DNA from: Chloroflexota bacterium
GTDB lineage: Bacteria; Chloroflexota; Dehalococcoidia; Lucifugimonadales; Lucifugimonadaceae
NCBI GenBank assembly: GCA_029262735.1
Contig: JAJCYY010000043.1
Coordinates: forward strand, 1-42,021
Length of the DNA: 42,021 bases
Direction: 5' to 3'
A program made the position numbers and the translations under genes. The notes beneath the pieces were generated by a model. It made no database searches, was not told the origin of the DNA, and saw only the letters and a list, made by a program, of their open reading frames with translations. Shown one piece after another: positions 27,228 through 35,386 of the stretch. Position 1 is the first letter of the stretch. The number at the start of each line of letters is the position of its first letter.

Positions 27228-27242
27228 TGGAGAGGCAAGGCA

Positions 27243-27830
27243 ATAGCAAAAGACTACCGGTCAAACAGACGCATCCGAGCACCAATGGTCCGAGTGATCC
27301 ATGGAGACACGGGCACGGAGTCCGAGGTGATGCGGATTGAAGACGCGCTGGACCAGGCCGAAGAGTTGAACCTGGATCTCGTAGAAGTCGGCCCAAACCA
27401 GGATCCGCCAGTTTGCAGACTTCTTGACTATGGCAGGTTCCGATACAGGCAGAGCAAGAAGGACAAAGAGGCGCGTAAAGCTGCCCGCGGTGCCAGCCAG
27501 CAACGTGAAGTGCGCATGTCCCCGGTGATATCGGAGAACGATATCAACTCGAAGATCCGCGTTGTTAAGGGTCTTCTTGACGAGGGTGCCAAGGTTCGAG
27601 TAGCGGTGATGTTCCGTGGCCGCCAGCAGGCTCACCCTGAGATTGCGATGCGGGTGCTGAGGAAAGTGGCGGAAGGCGTAAAGGATTTCGCCAAACTGGA
27701 GCGTGCTCCTACGATGGAAGGCAGGGCGCTGGCGATCATGCTGGCCCCGGATAAAACACAGCAACAACCTACGAAAGTTGTACAGCCCGCGGCGGCCGTC
27801 GAGGCTGCGGGCAAGAACGGTGCAGACTGA
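27243..27830 (+). CDS. infC: Translation initiation factor IF-3 (AUA start codon)
   Basis: Binds the 30S subunit, prevents premature 50S joining and rejects non-canonical start codons and tRNAs. 195 residues with the IF3-N domain (AKDYRSNRRIRAP, VRVIHGDTGTE, LDLVEVGPNQDPPVCRLLDYGRFRY), a Lys-rich linker, and IF3-C (VRMSPVISENDINSKI, GAKVRVAVMFRGRQ). The conserved N-terminus begins at ATA (27243-27245): the in-frame stop TAA is at 27204-27206 and no ATG, GTG or TTG lies between. The first ATG (27285) would delete the conserved 14 residues. GGAG and AAGG precede the ATA. Rare infC starts (AUU in E. coli) allow IF3 to repress its own translation. It overlaps nothing; rpmI starts 1 nt after its stop. 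Confidence 0.95.
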   Translation: MAKDYRSNRRIRAPMVRVIHGDTGTESEVMRIEDALDQAEELNLDLVEVGPNQDPPVCRLLDYGRFRYRQSKKDKEARKAARGASQQREVRMSPVISENDINSKIRVVKGLLDEGAKVRVAVMFRGRQQAHPEIAMRVLRKVAEGVKDFAKLERAPTMEGRALAIMLAPDKTQQQPTKVVQPAAAVEAAGKNGAD

Positions 27831-27831
27831 T

Positions 27832-28038
27832 ATGCCAAAAATGAAGACGCACAAGGGGGCTCGAAAGCGGTTCCATGTGACTGGAACCGGCCTTGTGGTC
27901 AGGACGCGTGGCCCTAAGAGCCACTTCAGACGCAAGAAAGCGAAGCGGCTCAAACGCCTGTTCGGAGGCAAGGTTGCGCTTGACTCCGCAACCTTTTCGC
28001 GCCAGATAAAGCACGCTCTTGGCGGCAAGAAGGCCTGA
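27832..28038 (+). CDS. rpmI: 50S ribosomal protein L35
   Basis: 68-residue basic protein, MPKMKTHKGARKRFHVTGTG at the start and FRRKKAKRLKRL in the middle, the usual L35 signature. Component of the large subunit, located between infC and rplT as in most bacteria. The ATG follows the infC TGA by one base, so translation is probably coupled and depends on infC initiation. Confidence 0.97.
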   Translation: MPKMKTHKGARKRFHVTGTGLVVRTRGPKSHFRRKKAKRLKRLFGGKVALDSATFSRQIKHALGGKKA

Positions 28039-28135
28039 GCAGTATCGGTTCGAGCACGTTCGATCAAGATCTTTAGATAGCACCGGTTAATGGCGCTTTC
28101 GCGCCCACTGGCAGAGACGATCCAGGAGTTCGAAG

Positions 28136-28495
28136 TTGACGAGAGTTAAGGTCAGCAAGACGACAAGGCGTCGCCATAAGGCGGTCCTGAAAGCTGCAAG
28201 CGGTTACCGGGCATCACGCAGCCGCAGGTACAAGGCTGCCAAAGAGGCCGTGATGCACAGCATGGCGTACGCCACCGCGCACCGCAGGCTGAAGAAGCGG
28301 CAGGCTCGCTCGCTGGCGATAATCCGCATCAACGCGGCGGCCAATGCCAATGGCATCAACTACTCAACATTCATGCACGGGCTCAAACAGGCGGGTGTTG
28401 ACCTGGACAGGAAGTCGCTGTCCGAGCTTGCGATTCGTGAGCCTGTTGTCTTTACCGAGATTGTCAACACGGCGAAGGCTGCTGTAGGCGATTAG
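28136..28495 (+). CDS. rplT: 50S ribosomal protein L20
   Basis: 119-residue rRNA-binding protein needed for early 50S assembly and, in several bacteria, the autorepressor of this operon. Conserved RRRHKAVLKAASGYRASRSR at the N-terminus and INYSTFMHGLKQAGVDLDRK in the C-terminal domain. Start is TTG with AGGAG 7 nt upstream. The 97-bp spacer after rpmI contains a small hairpin GGCGC-TTTC-GCGCC (28092-28105) just before the ribosome site, a possible control element. The gene ends 15 bp from the convergent hydrolase gene. Confidence 0.97.
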   Translation: MTRVKVSKTTRRRHKAVLKAASGYRASRSRRYKAAKEAVMHSMAYATAHRRLKKRQARSLAIIRINAAANANGINYSTFMHGLKQAGVDLDRKSLSELAIREPVVFTEIVNTAKAAVGD

Positions 28496-28510
28496 AGTCG
28501 GCCTGATCTT

Positions 28511-29476
28511 CTACCGGGCAACGCCACCGCTGCGGATTCCTGCCGTCAGGTGCGAGTCAAAGAACGCCGTCACACGGCCAACATACTCTCGTGGAGCAGT
28601 GCGATAGGCTTCGAGATGTCCGGCGCCGGGAACGATCCACAGTTTGCCGTCAGACTCTTCGATCTCACCTGACATCGAACCAGCCGCCTTTGCAAGCAAC
28701 CTTGCGTGATCTACTGGCACTACGCGGTCTTCCTCGCCGTGGATGATCAGCACGGGCGACTCGGACATTGCAAGGCTTCTCGCCGGTGAAACCTCGTTGA
28801 TGTCTACTCCAAACAGCATCCGGGCCATTGCGCCCATACCGGGATTCGCCACTATCAGCGCCTTGCCGACTCCGCTCTGGGCCCGTTTGATCATGAGCCA
28901 CAGGTCAGCGAATGCACTGTCCGCGACGACCGCCGCTGCATTGCCGGGCGCAGAACAGACCATCAGCGCAACAGCGGCTCCCATGGAGTGGCCGAGAATC
29001 CCGATTCGTTCTCGTTCGACGCCTCGATCGGCGAGGTAGTCGAGGGCTCCGAGCAGGTCGAATCGCTCATAGAAACCTGCAGAGTTCTTCGAGCCTTCCG
29101 AGTGGCCCGAGGAACGGAAATCGAATAGAAGGACGCCGAAGTTACTGTCGTGCAGGTCGCGTGCGAGGCCGAGCAGACCCGCCGCGGGATCGGCGCTGTG
29201 TGATCCGAAGCCGTGTGCAAGAGCTATCCACCGCTGCGCCAGCGCGTCGTTCATGTCGGTGCATCCGGGAGGCGGGATTAGCCAGCCGCTCAGCGTTATC
29301 TGGCCGTCATGAGAAGGAAACCTGACCGCCTCGTAAGGCAGCCCGACGGTTGCCGGTGTTTCTTCGGACCGCAGGCGAGCCGAGCGCATAAGCCCCCGGG
29401 CCATGAGTGAGGAAACCCCGGCATACGCAACGGCAACCGCGCCCGCAGCGTAAAGGGTTCGGTCCAACCAGTTCAC
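28511..29476 (-). CDS. Alpha/beta hydrolase with N-terminal membrane anchor
   Basis: 321 residues. A hydrophobic segment at about 9-25 probably anchors it. The hydrolase core has VLLFDFRSSGHSEG, the nucleophile elbow GHSMG, the acid in IHGEEDRVVP, and the catalytic His in PGAGHLEAY. The layout resembles BEM46/YqkD-like serine hydrolases (DUF1749/S9-like peptidase fold); the substrate cannot be assigned. It is convergent with rplT and follows ctaB on the same strand by about 48 bp. Confidence 0.85.
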   Translation of the reverse strand: MNWLDRTLYAAGAVAVAYAGVSSLMARGLMRSARLRSEETPATVGLPYEAVRFPSHDGQITLSGWLIPPPGCTDMNDALAQRWIALAHGFGSHSADPAAGLLGLARDLHDSNFGVLLFDFRSSGHSEGSKNSAGFYERFDLLGALDYLADRGVERERIGILGHSMGAAVALMVCSAPGNAAAVVADSAFADLWLMIKRAQSGVGKALIVANPGMGAMARMLFGVDINEVSPARSLAMSESPVLIIHGEEDRVVPVDHARLLAKAAGSMSGEIEESDGKLWIVPGAGHLEAYRTAPREYVGRVTAFFDSHLTAGIRSGGVAR

Positions 29477-29524
29477 GAAGCACTCACTTTCGAGAAGCCA
29501 TGTTCGGCTGATCCTGATATTGGC

Positions 29525-30433
29525 TTAACCGACTGAGGCGTCAACCATGACGATGACAAACAGCGCTGCAAGGTATAGGAGCGAGTAGCGGTAAAGGCTC
29601 CAGGCGAAGCCTCTGGGCGCACCAATGTACAGCCTGACGGAATAGTAGATTAGCCCGATTCCAAGTACGAGGGCGCCGGTCAGGTAGATGTAGCCCAGCG
29701 CGTCATCGGCGGTTGTGTAGAGCACAGAAACGGCCACGACGAGGAAGGAGTAGAGCAGGATTTGAAGTTTGGTCTGCTTGTCTCCATGAACCACCGGGAG
29801 CATTGGGATGCCGGCCCGTGAATAGTCGTTTTTGATCATCAGCGCCAGCGCCCAGAAGTGCGGCGGGGTCCAGAAGAAGATTATGGCGAACAGATACCAG
29901 GAAGACAGAGTCAGCGTGCCGTTGACTGCCGCGTAGCCGACAAGCGGTGGTATTGCTCCGGCTGCGCCTCCGATCACGATGTTGTGCACGGTGATGCGCT
30001 TGAGCCAGACGGTGTAGAGCCCGAAGTAGAGCACGGTACCCGTCATTGCCAGTGACGCAGCAAGCAGGTTGGTTGTGGTCCAGAGAAGCAGGAACGATGC
30101 AACATTCAACAGCAAGCCGAAGACGAATGCGTTTCTGCTATTGATCCTGCGAAGAGCAACCGGTCTCGCCTTCGTCCTGCCCATTCGCCTGTCGAGATCC
30201 TCCTCGAACCACATGTTGAGCGCGCTCGCTCCTCCCGATGCAAGCGCGCCGCCGATCAGTACATTGGCGATCAGCCATCCGGATGGGACGCCTCGTTCGG
30301 CTGCGAAGATGCCGGTTGTTGCGGTCAGCAGCAGAAGCGACATCACCCGCGGCTTCGTGAGCGCAACGTAGTCGCCGATGGTGCTACGCACCCCGGAACG
30401 GCCGGTCTGGCCGGTTTCGCCGGTCGTTATCAA
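29525..30433 (-). CDS. ctaB: Protoheme IX farnesyltransferase (heme O synthase)
   Basis: UbiA-family membrane prenyltransferase that converts heme B to heme O for terminal oxidases. 302 residues with seven to nine hydrophobic helices, the first Asp-rich motif in ALNMWFEEDLDRRMGRTKAR (residues 71-90) and the second region WTPPHFWALALMIKNDYSRAG and PMLPVVHG. It starts at TTG overlapping the ctaA stop (TTGA), so the pair is translationally coupled. No cytochrome oxidase subunit gene is in the window. Confidence 0.95.
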   Translation of the reverse strand: MITTGETGQTGRSGVRSTIGDYVALTKPRVMSLLLLTATTGIFAAERGVPSGWLIANVLIGGALASGGASALNMWFEEDLDRRMGRTKARPVALRRINSRNAFVFGLLLNVASFLLLWTTTNLLAASLAMTGTVLYFGLYTVWLKRITVHNIVIGGAAGAIPPLVGYAAVNGTLTLSSWYLFAIIFFWTPPHFWALALMIKNDYSRAGIPMLPVVHGDKQTKLQILLYSFLVVAVSVLYTTADDALGYIYLTGALVLGIGLIYYSVRLYIGAPRGFAWSLYRYSLLYLAALFVIVMVDASVG

Positions 30434-31467
30434 GCGGTCTCGACCCCTGTCTGACCTGTCGGTCCGGATTCTCGGGCAGCGGTTCTCCTCGGGACAGGGA
30501 ACAGTATGAGGGATACCACGAACGAAAGGTCAACCCACAACAGGGTCGCAAGGCTCAGATGTCCTGCACGCGCCCACTCTTCAAAATGGGACCAGGGATT
30601 GGCAGCGCCCATCAGCACCTGTGCGGCAAGGATCACTGGAGCGGCAACTGCGGCCACTTTGAGGGTGCTCGGGATCCCGGTCATGCGGTAGATCCTGTGA
30701 GCCGCGTACAGAACGACGAACACCGTGACGAGTGAGATGATGCGGTGGATCACATGTATCCAGATCAGTTCTGACTGGGGCACGATCGCTCCTCCGCAGA
30801 GCGGCCACTCCGCACACACTGCACCAGCCCCGCGCCAGACTGCATAGGCGCCTGACAGCAATGTGATCAGGGCCATTGAGGCCGCAGCAATACCGAGCTT
30901 GAGACCGTCCAGGTGCTCCGGATGAACCCATCCTGAACCCGGTACCGCCGGTCTGTAGGTCGCAAGCACGAGGCCGAAAACCGTCAGGGCTGCAACGACT
31001 TCGGCACCTCCGAGGTGGAGCGTGCGCCACGCCGGGTCGAGGTCGCTGAGCACGACCTGGCCGCCGACTCCGCCGACAATTCCCACGAGAATCAGCGCTG
31101 CTGTGTACGTGTATGCGAGTCCTCGTTCCCGGGAGTAGCGGAGCCAGATCAGTACGGTCGCAAAGAAGATCACTGCACCGAATATCGTGCCGACGGTGCG
31201 GTGACTCCATTCGACGATCGCATGGCCGTCTGACCAGGGTGGGACCCAGTTCCCAAAGCACTGGGGCCAGTCGGGACAGCCGTCACCTGAGCCTGTCACC
31301 CGGACAACCCCTCCAAGGGTAGGTTGTGCGAAGGCGAGCAAGACCGATGCGAGAAGCAGGACGAGGAGCAGACGATCGGTTGAAGGTGTACGCAGGCGAT
31401 CCAGCACCGTTTTATCGGGATTGTCGAGGTCAGAATGTGGTGCGATCGATTCCGGAACCTGAGCCAT
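30430..31467 (-). CDS. ctaA: Heme A synthase (COX15/CtaA family)
   Basis: Membrane protein that oxidises heme O to heme A for aa3-type cytochrome oxidase. 345 residues with eight predicted helices. The Cys pair in the first extracytoplasmic loop GCPDWPQC (Cys64, Cys70) is followed by EWSHR with heme-ligand His89; a second loop has CAEWPLC and then HVIHRIISL. This is the four-His, two-Cys-pair type common outside alpha-proteobacteria. The symbol follows the B. subtilis name. First gene of ctaA-ctaB; the 222-bp region upstream has no gene that I can see. Confidence 0.95.
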   Translation of the reverse strand: MAQVPESIAPHSDLDNPDKTVLDRLRTPSTDRLLLVLLLASVLLAFAQPTLGGVVRVTGSGDGCPDWPQCFGNWVPPWSDGHAIVEWSHRTVGTIFGAVIFFATVLIWLRYSRERGLAYTYTAALILVGIVGGVGGQVVLSDLDPAWRTLHLGGAEVVAALTVFGLVLATYRPAVPGSGWVHPEHLDGLKLGIAAASMALITLLSGAYAVWRGAGAVCAEWPLCGGAIVPQSELIWIHVIHRIISLVTVFVVLYAAHRIYRMTGIPSTLKVAAVAAPVILAAQVLMGAANPWSHFEEWARAGHLSLATLLWVDLSFVVSLILFPVPRRTAARESGPTGQTGVETA

Positions 31468-31689
31468 CTCGAGCTGTCACCGCCGTTTCTGCTGTCAACT
31501 GCCTGTCTGGTATGGGTGTCTGTCTGTCAGTACACCTGAAACAGGAGAGATGAGTTTGCGAAAAATCTCACAAATGCCTGAAGCCCGCAAAAGTCTACGC
31601 CTTCGGCCGGTGTTTCGGCCAGTGCCAGCGCCAATGCTGGTAAGGATGTGGAAGAGTGAGCGGCGCTGAGACTGCCCGTTGCGGCGAGG

Positions 31690-32559
31690 TCAGCCGCGCT
31701 TGACTGCGATCAGCTCCGCATTAACGAGGACTCGACGGTCGTATACCCGCGGAGGCCAGCAAGTGCAGAGCGTAATCTGCGCGCTTTCTGATGGAGTGAG
31801 CTCAAGATCGCTCTCGTGCACCTGGCTCGTCGAAGTGACACGGTACATGTACTCGGCGTCATCGGTCTCGACAAACACATCGACCGGGTCGTGGCGAATC
31901 AATTCGGCTACCTCAGGCAGGTCGTTGAAGACACTGCCCTCGCCGGTGCCGAGACTTTCGAGGTGACCGAAGTACCAGCTGTTGTCGAGTTCTCCGGGGT
32001 TGACCGTTTCCGGGATGTGGCCGACCGTGTTGTCCGGGGTCTGGTAGGCGCGCTGGTCACCGAGGTTCAACAGTGCGAGCTCCGCGATATGGGAGTCGAG
32101 GCCGATGGAAGGTATGCGAATGCGTGTAGGCTGCGCTCCCGCTGCCTCAGCCGCAACCGGATCTCGTGACGAGACAGGATCGAATCCGGGCGGTATGCCG
32201 GGTGCGCCAAACGGTATAGTTCCGGCCCATTCAGGGTCGCTCCAATAGCGCGGGTTGATCCTTCCGCCCGGGTAGAGAGATGCGTACGCGGAGACCTCCA
32301 CATCGCTACGAGTGTCCGAATCTGTAGTAGGAACGGGAGCGGCGTTCCCGCCGGTGAGCACCTCCCGCTCACCGGCAGGTATATCGAAATTGAAATGGTC
32401 GGCGTCTGAGCCGGACTGCAGCCGCCAGAACCCGTAGACGGCAGCAACGGAAATCAGGGCAATTCCTGCTACGACGGCAACGAAGGCAAGGATGACGGCC
32501 GGACGAAGTCGACGACCACGGCCTTCCAATCCGACATTACCGGACGCGTGAGAACTCAA
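31690..32559 (-). CDS. Sortase family transpeptidase
   Basis: 289-residue membrane-anchored sortase. A helix at about 20-45 is followed by a low-complexity linker, then the beta-barrel from about residue 145 (RIRIPSIGLDSHIAEL). The catalytic His is in SWYFGHLES (His199), the Cys in TLCTCWPP (Cys267) and the Arg in YDRRVLV (Arg275/276). It cuts a sorting motif and joins proteins to a nucleophile at the surface. The start is TTG with AAGG 5 nt before. It lies 63 bp after the small zinc-ribbon gene. Chloroflexota sortases are common; targets are not evident here. Confidence 0.9.
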   Translation of the reverse strand: MSSHASGNVGLEGRGRRLRPAVILAFVAVVAGIALISVAAVYGFWRLQSGSDADHFNFDIPAGEREVLTGGNAAPVPTTDSDTRSDVEVSAYASLYPGGRINPRYWSDPEWAGTIPFGAPGIPPGFDPVSSRDPVAAEAAGAQPTRIRIPSIGLDSHIAELALLNLGDQRAYQTPDNTVGHIPETVNPGELDNSWYFGHLESLGTGEGSVFNDLPEVAELIRHDPVDVFVETDDAEYMYRVTSTSQVHESDLELTPSESAQITLCTCWPPRVYDRRVLVNAELIAVKRG

Positions 32560-32622
32560 AAAGCCTTGAACCTCTGGTCCGTGCAGACTGATTTAGTTGG
32601 GCTATCGCGGAATCGTGCTCGG

Positions 32623-32832
32623 CTAGCGCGGTCGCGGTCGGCCGTCAATATCTACGATCGGCTCGTTCCGGTGGACTTCGCCGTTGCGGATCTTCAGATT
32701 GAAGTTGCATTCGGGGTTCGTACAGACCCACGCCTTGTAATGTACAGCAGCACCCTGGCCGCCAAAATCTGAAAGTGGAACAAGTACTCCACTATTGCAC
32801 GCTATACAATCCGGCCAGGACGAAGACTCCAC
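32623..32832 (-). CDS. Small zinc-ribbon protein
   Basis: 69 residues with two Cys pairs, PDCIACNSG and CTNPEC, separated by about 25 residues, which would form a zinc ribbon. No other domain. Start is GTG, with a good GGAGG 5 nt upstream, which argues that this is a real gene rather than a chance frame. It is divergent from tsaD and upstream of the sortase gene. Possible nucleic-acid or protein adaptor; function unknown. Confidence 0.75.
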   Translation of the reverse strand: MESSSWPDCIACNSGVLVPLSDFGGQGAAVHYKAWVCTNPECNFNLKIRNGEVHRNEPIVDIDGRPRPR

Positions 32833-32945
32833 CGTTTCCTCCGCTTCTTAACTATTTACGTTCTGCCGCGCAGTTACCTGATCGTCACGTTCCAAAGCAT
32901 CTTAACGCCAATATGCCTGCCACGCATACTTGAGGACACACAATA

Positions 32946-34043
32946 GTGATGATTCTGGGGATAGAGACATCGTGCGATGAGACCTCGGCCGGCATTGTGG
33001 ACGAAGATGGCAAAGTTCTGGCGAACGTCGTGGCAACTCAGGTTGACGTTCATGCCCGCTACGGAGGGATCGTTCCCGAAGTCGCCTCGCGGCAGCACGT
33101 CATCGATATCAGGCCGGTAGTGACTGCTGCACTGAGAGAGGCTGATACCGACTGGGATGGCATCGACGCCATTGCTGTGACACATGGCCCGGGACTTGCG
33201 GGATCGCTTATCGTCGGGCTGAACCTTGCCAAGGGCCTTTCGGCGGCGACTGGAATCCCACTCGTTGGCGTAAATCACCTGGAAGGCCATATCTACGCTG
33301 CCTGGGCAAGCCTTGAGCCAGGGCCGGAATCGAGTCCGAGGTCCGGCGCACAGTTTGCCGGGTACGGACGGCAGCTGCTGGATGGCGTCCTTGCCGCGGG
33401 AAAGAGCCTGATGTGTTTGCTGGTCTCCGGCGGTCACACCGAACTGGTGTTGATGCGCGGAGTCAACCGGTTCGAGCTGATTGGCCAGACGAGGGACGAC
33501 GCGGCGGGCGAGGCGTTCGACAAGGTTGCCAGGGTGCTCGGCCTTCGCTATCCCGGCGGCCCGGAGATACAGCGTGTTGCAGATGGTGTCTCCGAGACTG
33601 AGCCGATCTCAAGGGCCTGGATGCGAGGAACGCACGACTTCAGCTTCAGCGGAATCAAGACGGCTGTGCTGAACCGGGCAAGAAGAGAAGGGATATACCC
33701 GAAGCCAACAAGCGGTGCCAGCGAAGAGTTGATCGCATCGCTGGCAAAGGCGTTCCAGGACTCTGTTGTGGACGTGCTTGTTACGAAGACCGTTGCGGCG
33801 GCCGAGGAGTTTGGCTGTGGCGCGATAGTCGTGGCGGGCGGAGTAGCTGCAAATGGACCGTTGCGAGACGCTTTTCACGAAAAGTCGCCCGTCCCTGTGG
33901 TCATCCCGCCAATCTCGCTGTGCACAGACAACGGTGCCATGATCGCGATGGCCGGAGTACGGCGGTACGCGTCCGGTGCAAAGGATGGATGGAGCCTGGA
34001 TGTCGAGCCGGGGCTGCGAATCGGGGCCGGAGTGCCGGAATAG
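32946..34043 (+). CDS. tsaD: tRNA N6-adenosine threonylcarbamoyltransferase TsaD
   Basis: Transfers threonylcarbamoyl to A37 of ANN-decoding tRNAs. The 365-residue Kae1/YgjD protein has ILGIETSCDETSAGIV, ARYGGIVPEVASRQH, the metal-binding NHLEGH (His111, His115), LLVSGGHTELVL and DFSFSGIKTA, ending with GGVAAN and PISLCTDNGAMIA. An insertion of about 25 residues follows the His motif. Start is taken as GTG at 32946 (GAGGA 9 nt upstream); the adjacent ATG at 32949 is equally plausible. Convergent with the PH-domain gene, 10 bp away. Confidence 0.97.
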   Translation: MMILGIETSCDETSAGIVDEDGKVLANVVATQVDVHARYGGIVPEVASRQHVIDIRPVVTAALREADTDWDGIDAIAVTHGPGLAGSLIVGLNLAKGLSAATGIPLVGVNHLEGHIYAAWASLEPGPESSPRSGAQFAGYGRQLLDGVLAAGKSLMCLLVSGGHTELVLMRGVNRFELIGQTRDDAAGEAFDKVARVLGLRYPGGPEIQRVADGVSETEPISRAWMRGTHDFSFSGIKTAVLNRARREGIYPKPTSGASEELIASLAKAFQDSVVDVLVTKTVAAAEEFGCGAIVVAGGVAANGPLRDAFHEKSPVPVVIPPISLCTDNGAMIAMAGVRRYASGAKDGWSLDVEPGLRIGAGVPE

Positions 34044-34056
34044 CCGCTTCCGGCTA
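34041..34056. terminator. Hairpin spanning the convergent stops of tsaD and the PH-domain gene
   Basis: Perfect 6-bp stem TAGCCG (34041-34046) / CGGCTA (34051-34056) with loop CTTC; the arms contain the TAG stop of tsaD and the stop of the opposite gene. No U-run, so at best a weak bidirectional terminator or RNA end-stabiliser. Confidence 0.35.
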
Positions 34057-35328
34057 GCCGAGACCCGGGCCAATTCCGGGGCTTCCACCGGGAGGCCGCC
34101 CGGTGCCGCCGGGATTGCTTCCGGAACCGGCGCGAACAGGATGACCCAGCTGCTGGACGCGTGCGGCCAGCGCCTCGGCATCGTGGATGCGTTTTCCCGA
34201 CACCGGACCTTCGACCGATCCCCCAGGAGTGCCGAACCTGAGGATCAGCCCTGCCGGTCGGAACCAGTAATCTGCGAGCAACAGTAGGGATATACCTGCG
34301 ACGACCGCTCCCGCAATTGCTCCGATGGTCTCATTTGTGGTTACTTGCCACACTGCAATTGCGGCAAGCAGACCGACCACTCCCCACCATGCGCTCCTGG
34401 CGTCCCGCGGGCGCCGTCCAAACTCGATCGCCGTGACATCCTTAACCCCTGCCGCCGAGAAGATAGCGCCATCCGCCGTCCTTCCCTGGTAGATGAGCCT
34501 GAGGTTGGTCAGCACGAACCGGCCGTCGTCACCGGAATCCACCTCGCTGATCAGCTCCTCGGAGTCGGCCATGTCGAACAGTCCTGCCGGTTCCTGCGGT
34601 TCAACAGGCTGGGCTGGCCGGTCAGTCCGGATAACTGGGGTGGCCCGGTCGGACTTGAGCGGGCTCGGCGGCTGGACTGATGTCGCGGCAGGTTTGGGCA
34701 AAGAGGTCCGAGGTCCGCTGCCACTTTCCTGAAGCGCCGATACCGATGCGGGTCCCGGTGTCGGTGTCGGTTCCGGTGTAAGTACCGAATCAGGCCGGGT
34801 TTCTGCCGCTGAGAAACTGGCTGGTGTTGATGTTGTAGGCCGGACGGGGGGCGCGTCTTCGATCGATGGGCGCGGTGACTTCGACTGCTCCGGCGCAGGC
34901 GTGGGCGCAACATATGGTCTGACCTTTGGGAGGTCTTTCTCCCCGGAGGACGGCTGGGACGATGCCTGTTGCGGTCTCTGGAACAGGGTTTGCGGTGTTC
35001 GAGAGTCGGCGGGAGAGTCACTCTGACCGGCAGGACCGTGCGAGAGGGCTTGACGGTCAGCAAACGGCGGCAGCCCGTTTGACCCGGCTGGATCAGCCGC
35101 TCTGGCAGCTTTGTCGGATGTGGCAGATTCGGCTTCGGTCGGCGCACCTGGCGCATCGCCATCAGCGACCCAGCCGGTATGTATTGTCGACGAATCAGGG
35201 TTCGGCTGGCTGATCTGTCCAATCTGGTCGATCGGATCTTCCCGTTTGAGTTCAGCCAGGGGTGCGTCACTGTCCGGGCTATCCGGTGCGCCCCCCTGCG
35301 TCTTCTCTTCCGGCTTCTCACTCTGCAT
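34054..35328 (-). CDS. Pro-rich membrane protein with bacterial PH-like domain
   Basis: 424 residues of unknown function. The first 250 are disordered, rich in Pro/Ser/Thr/Asp with no signal peptide. About residues 255-300 (ADSEELISEVDS, RFVLTNLRLIYQGR, DVTAIEFGRR) look like a bacterial PH domain. Two hydrophobic segments follow (around 315-335 and 336-358), then a short domain and a Gly/Pro-rich tail. A cytoplasmic scaffold or membrane-sensing role is possible but not supported directly. Confidence 0.75.
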   Translation of the reverse strand: MQSEKPEEKTQGGAPDSPDSDAPLAELKREDPIDQIGQISQPNPDSSTIHTGWVADGDAPGAPTEAESATSDKAARAADPAGSNGLPPFADRQALSHGPAGQSDSPADSRTPQTLFQRPQQASSQPSSGEKDLPKVRPYVAPTPAPEQSKSPRPSIEDAPPVRPTTSTPASFSAAETRPDSVLTPEPTPTPGPASVSALQESGSGPRTSLPKPAATSVQPPSPLKSDRATPVIRTDRPAQPVEPQEPAGLFDMADSEELISEVDSGDDGRFVLTNLRLIYQGRTADGAIFSAAGVKDVTAIEFGRRPRDARSAWWGVVGLLAAIAVWQVTTNETIGAIAGAVVAGISLLLLADYWFRPAGLILRFGTPGGSVEGPVSGKRIHDAEALAARVQQLGHPVRAGSGSNPGGTGRPPGGSPGIGPGLG

Positions 35329-35386
35329 CAGGACATGCTACCGCTTTTCTTTCGCCCGCAACTGTGAGATTTCACCACAAAGGTGA

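Larger units (their letters stand above)
26892..27242. other. Divergent intergenic region ftsH / infC with infC leader
   Basis: About 350 bp without a gene. The right part carries the infC promoter (27077-27105) and a structured 5' leader with two stem-loops (27152-27181, 27205-27227). The left part must hold the ftsH promoter; AT-rich TAATATTAAT near 27000-27010 is a possible -10 area, but I cannot assign a clear pair of hexamers. Confidence 0.6.

Noticed and set aside
27285..27830. infC starting at the ATG at 27285
   Set aside because: This would remove the conserved AKDYRSNRRIRAP segment that is clearly encoded upstream in the same frame.
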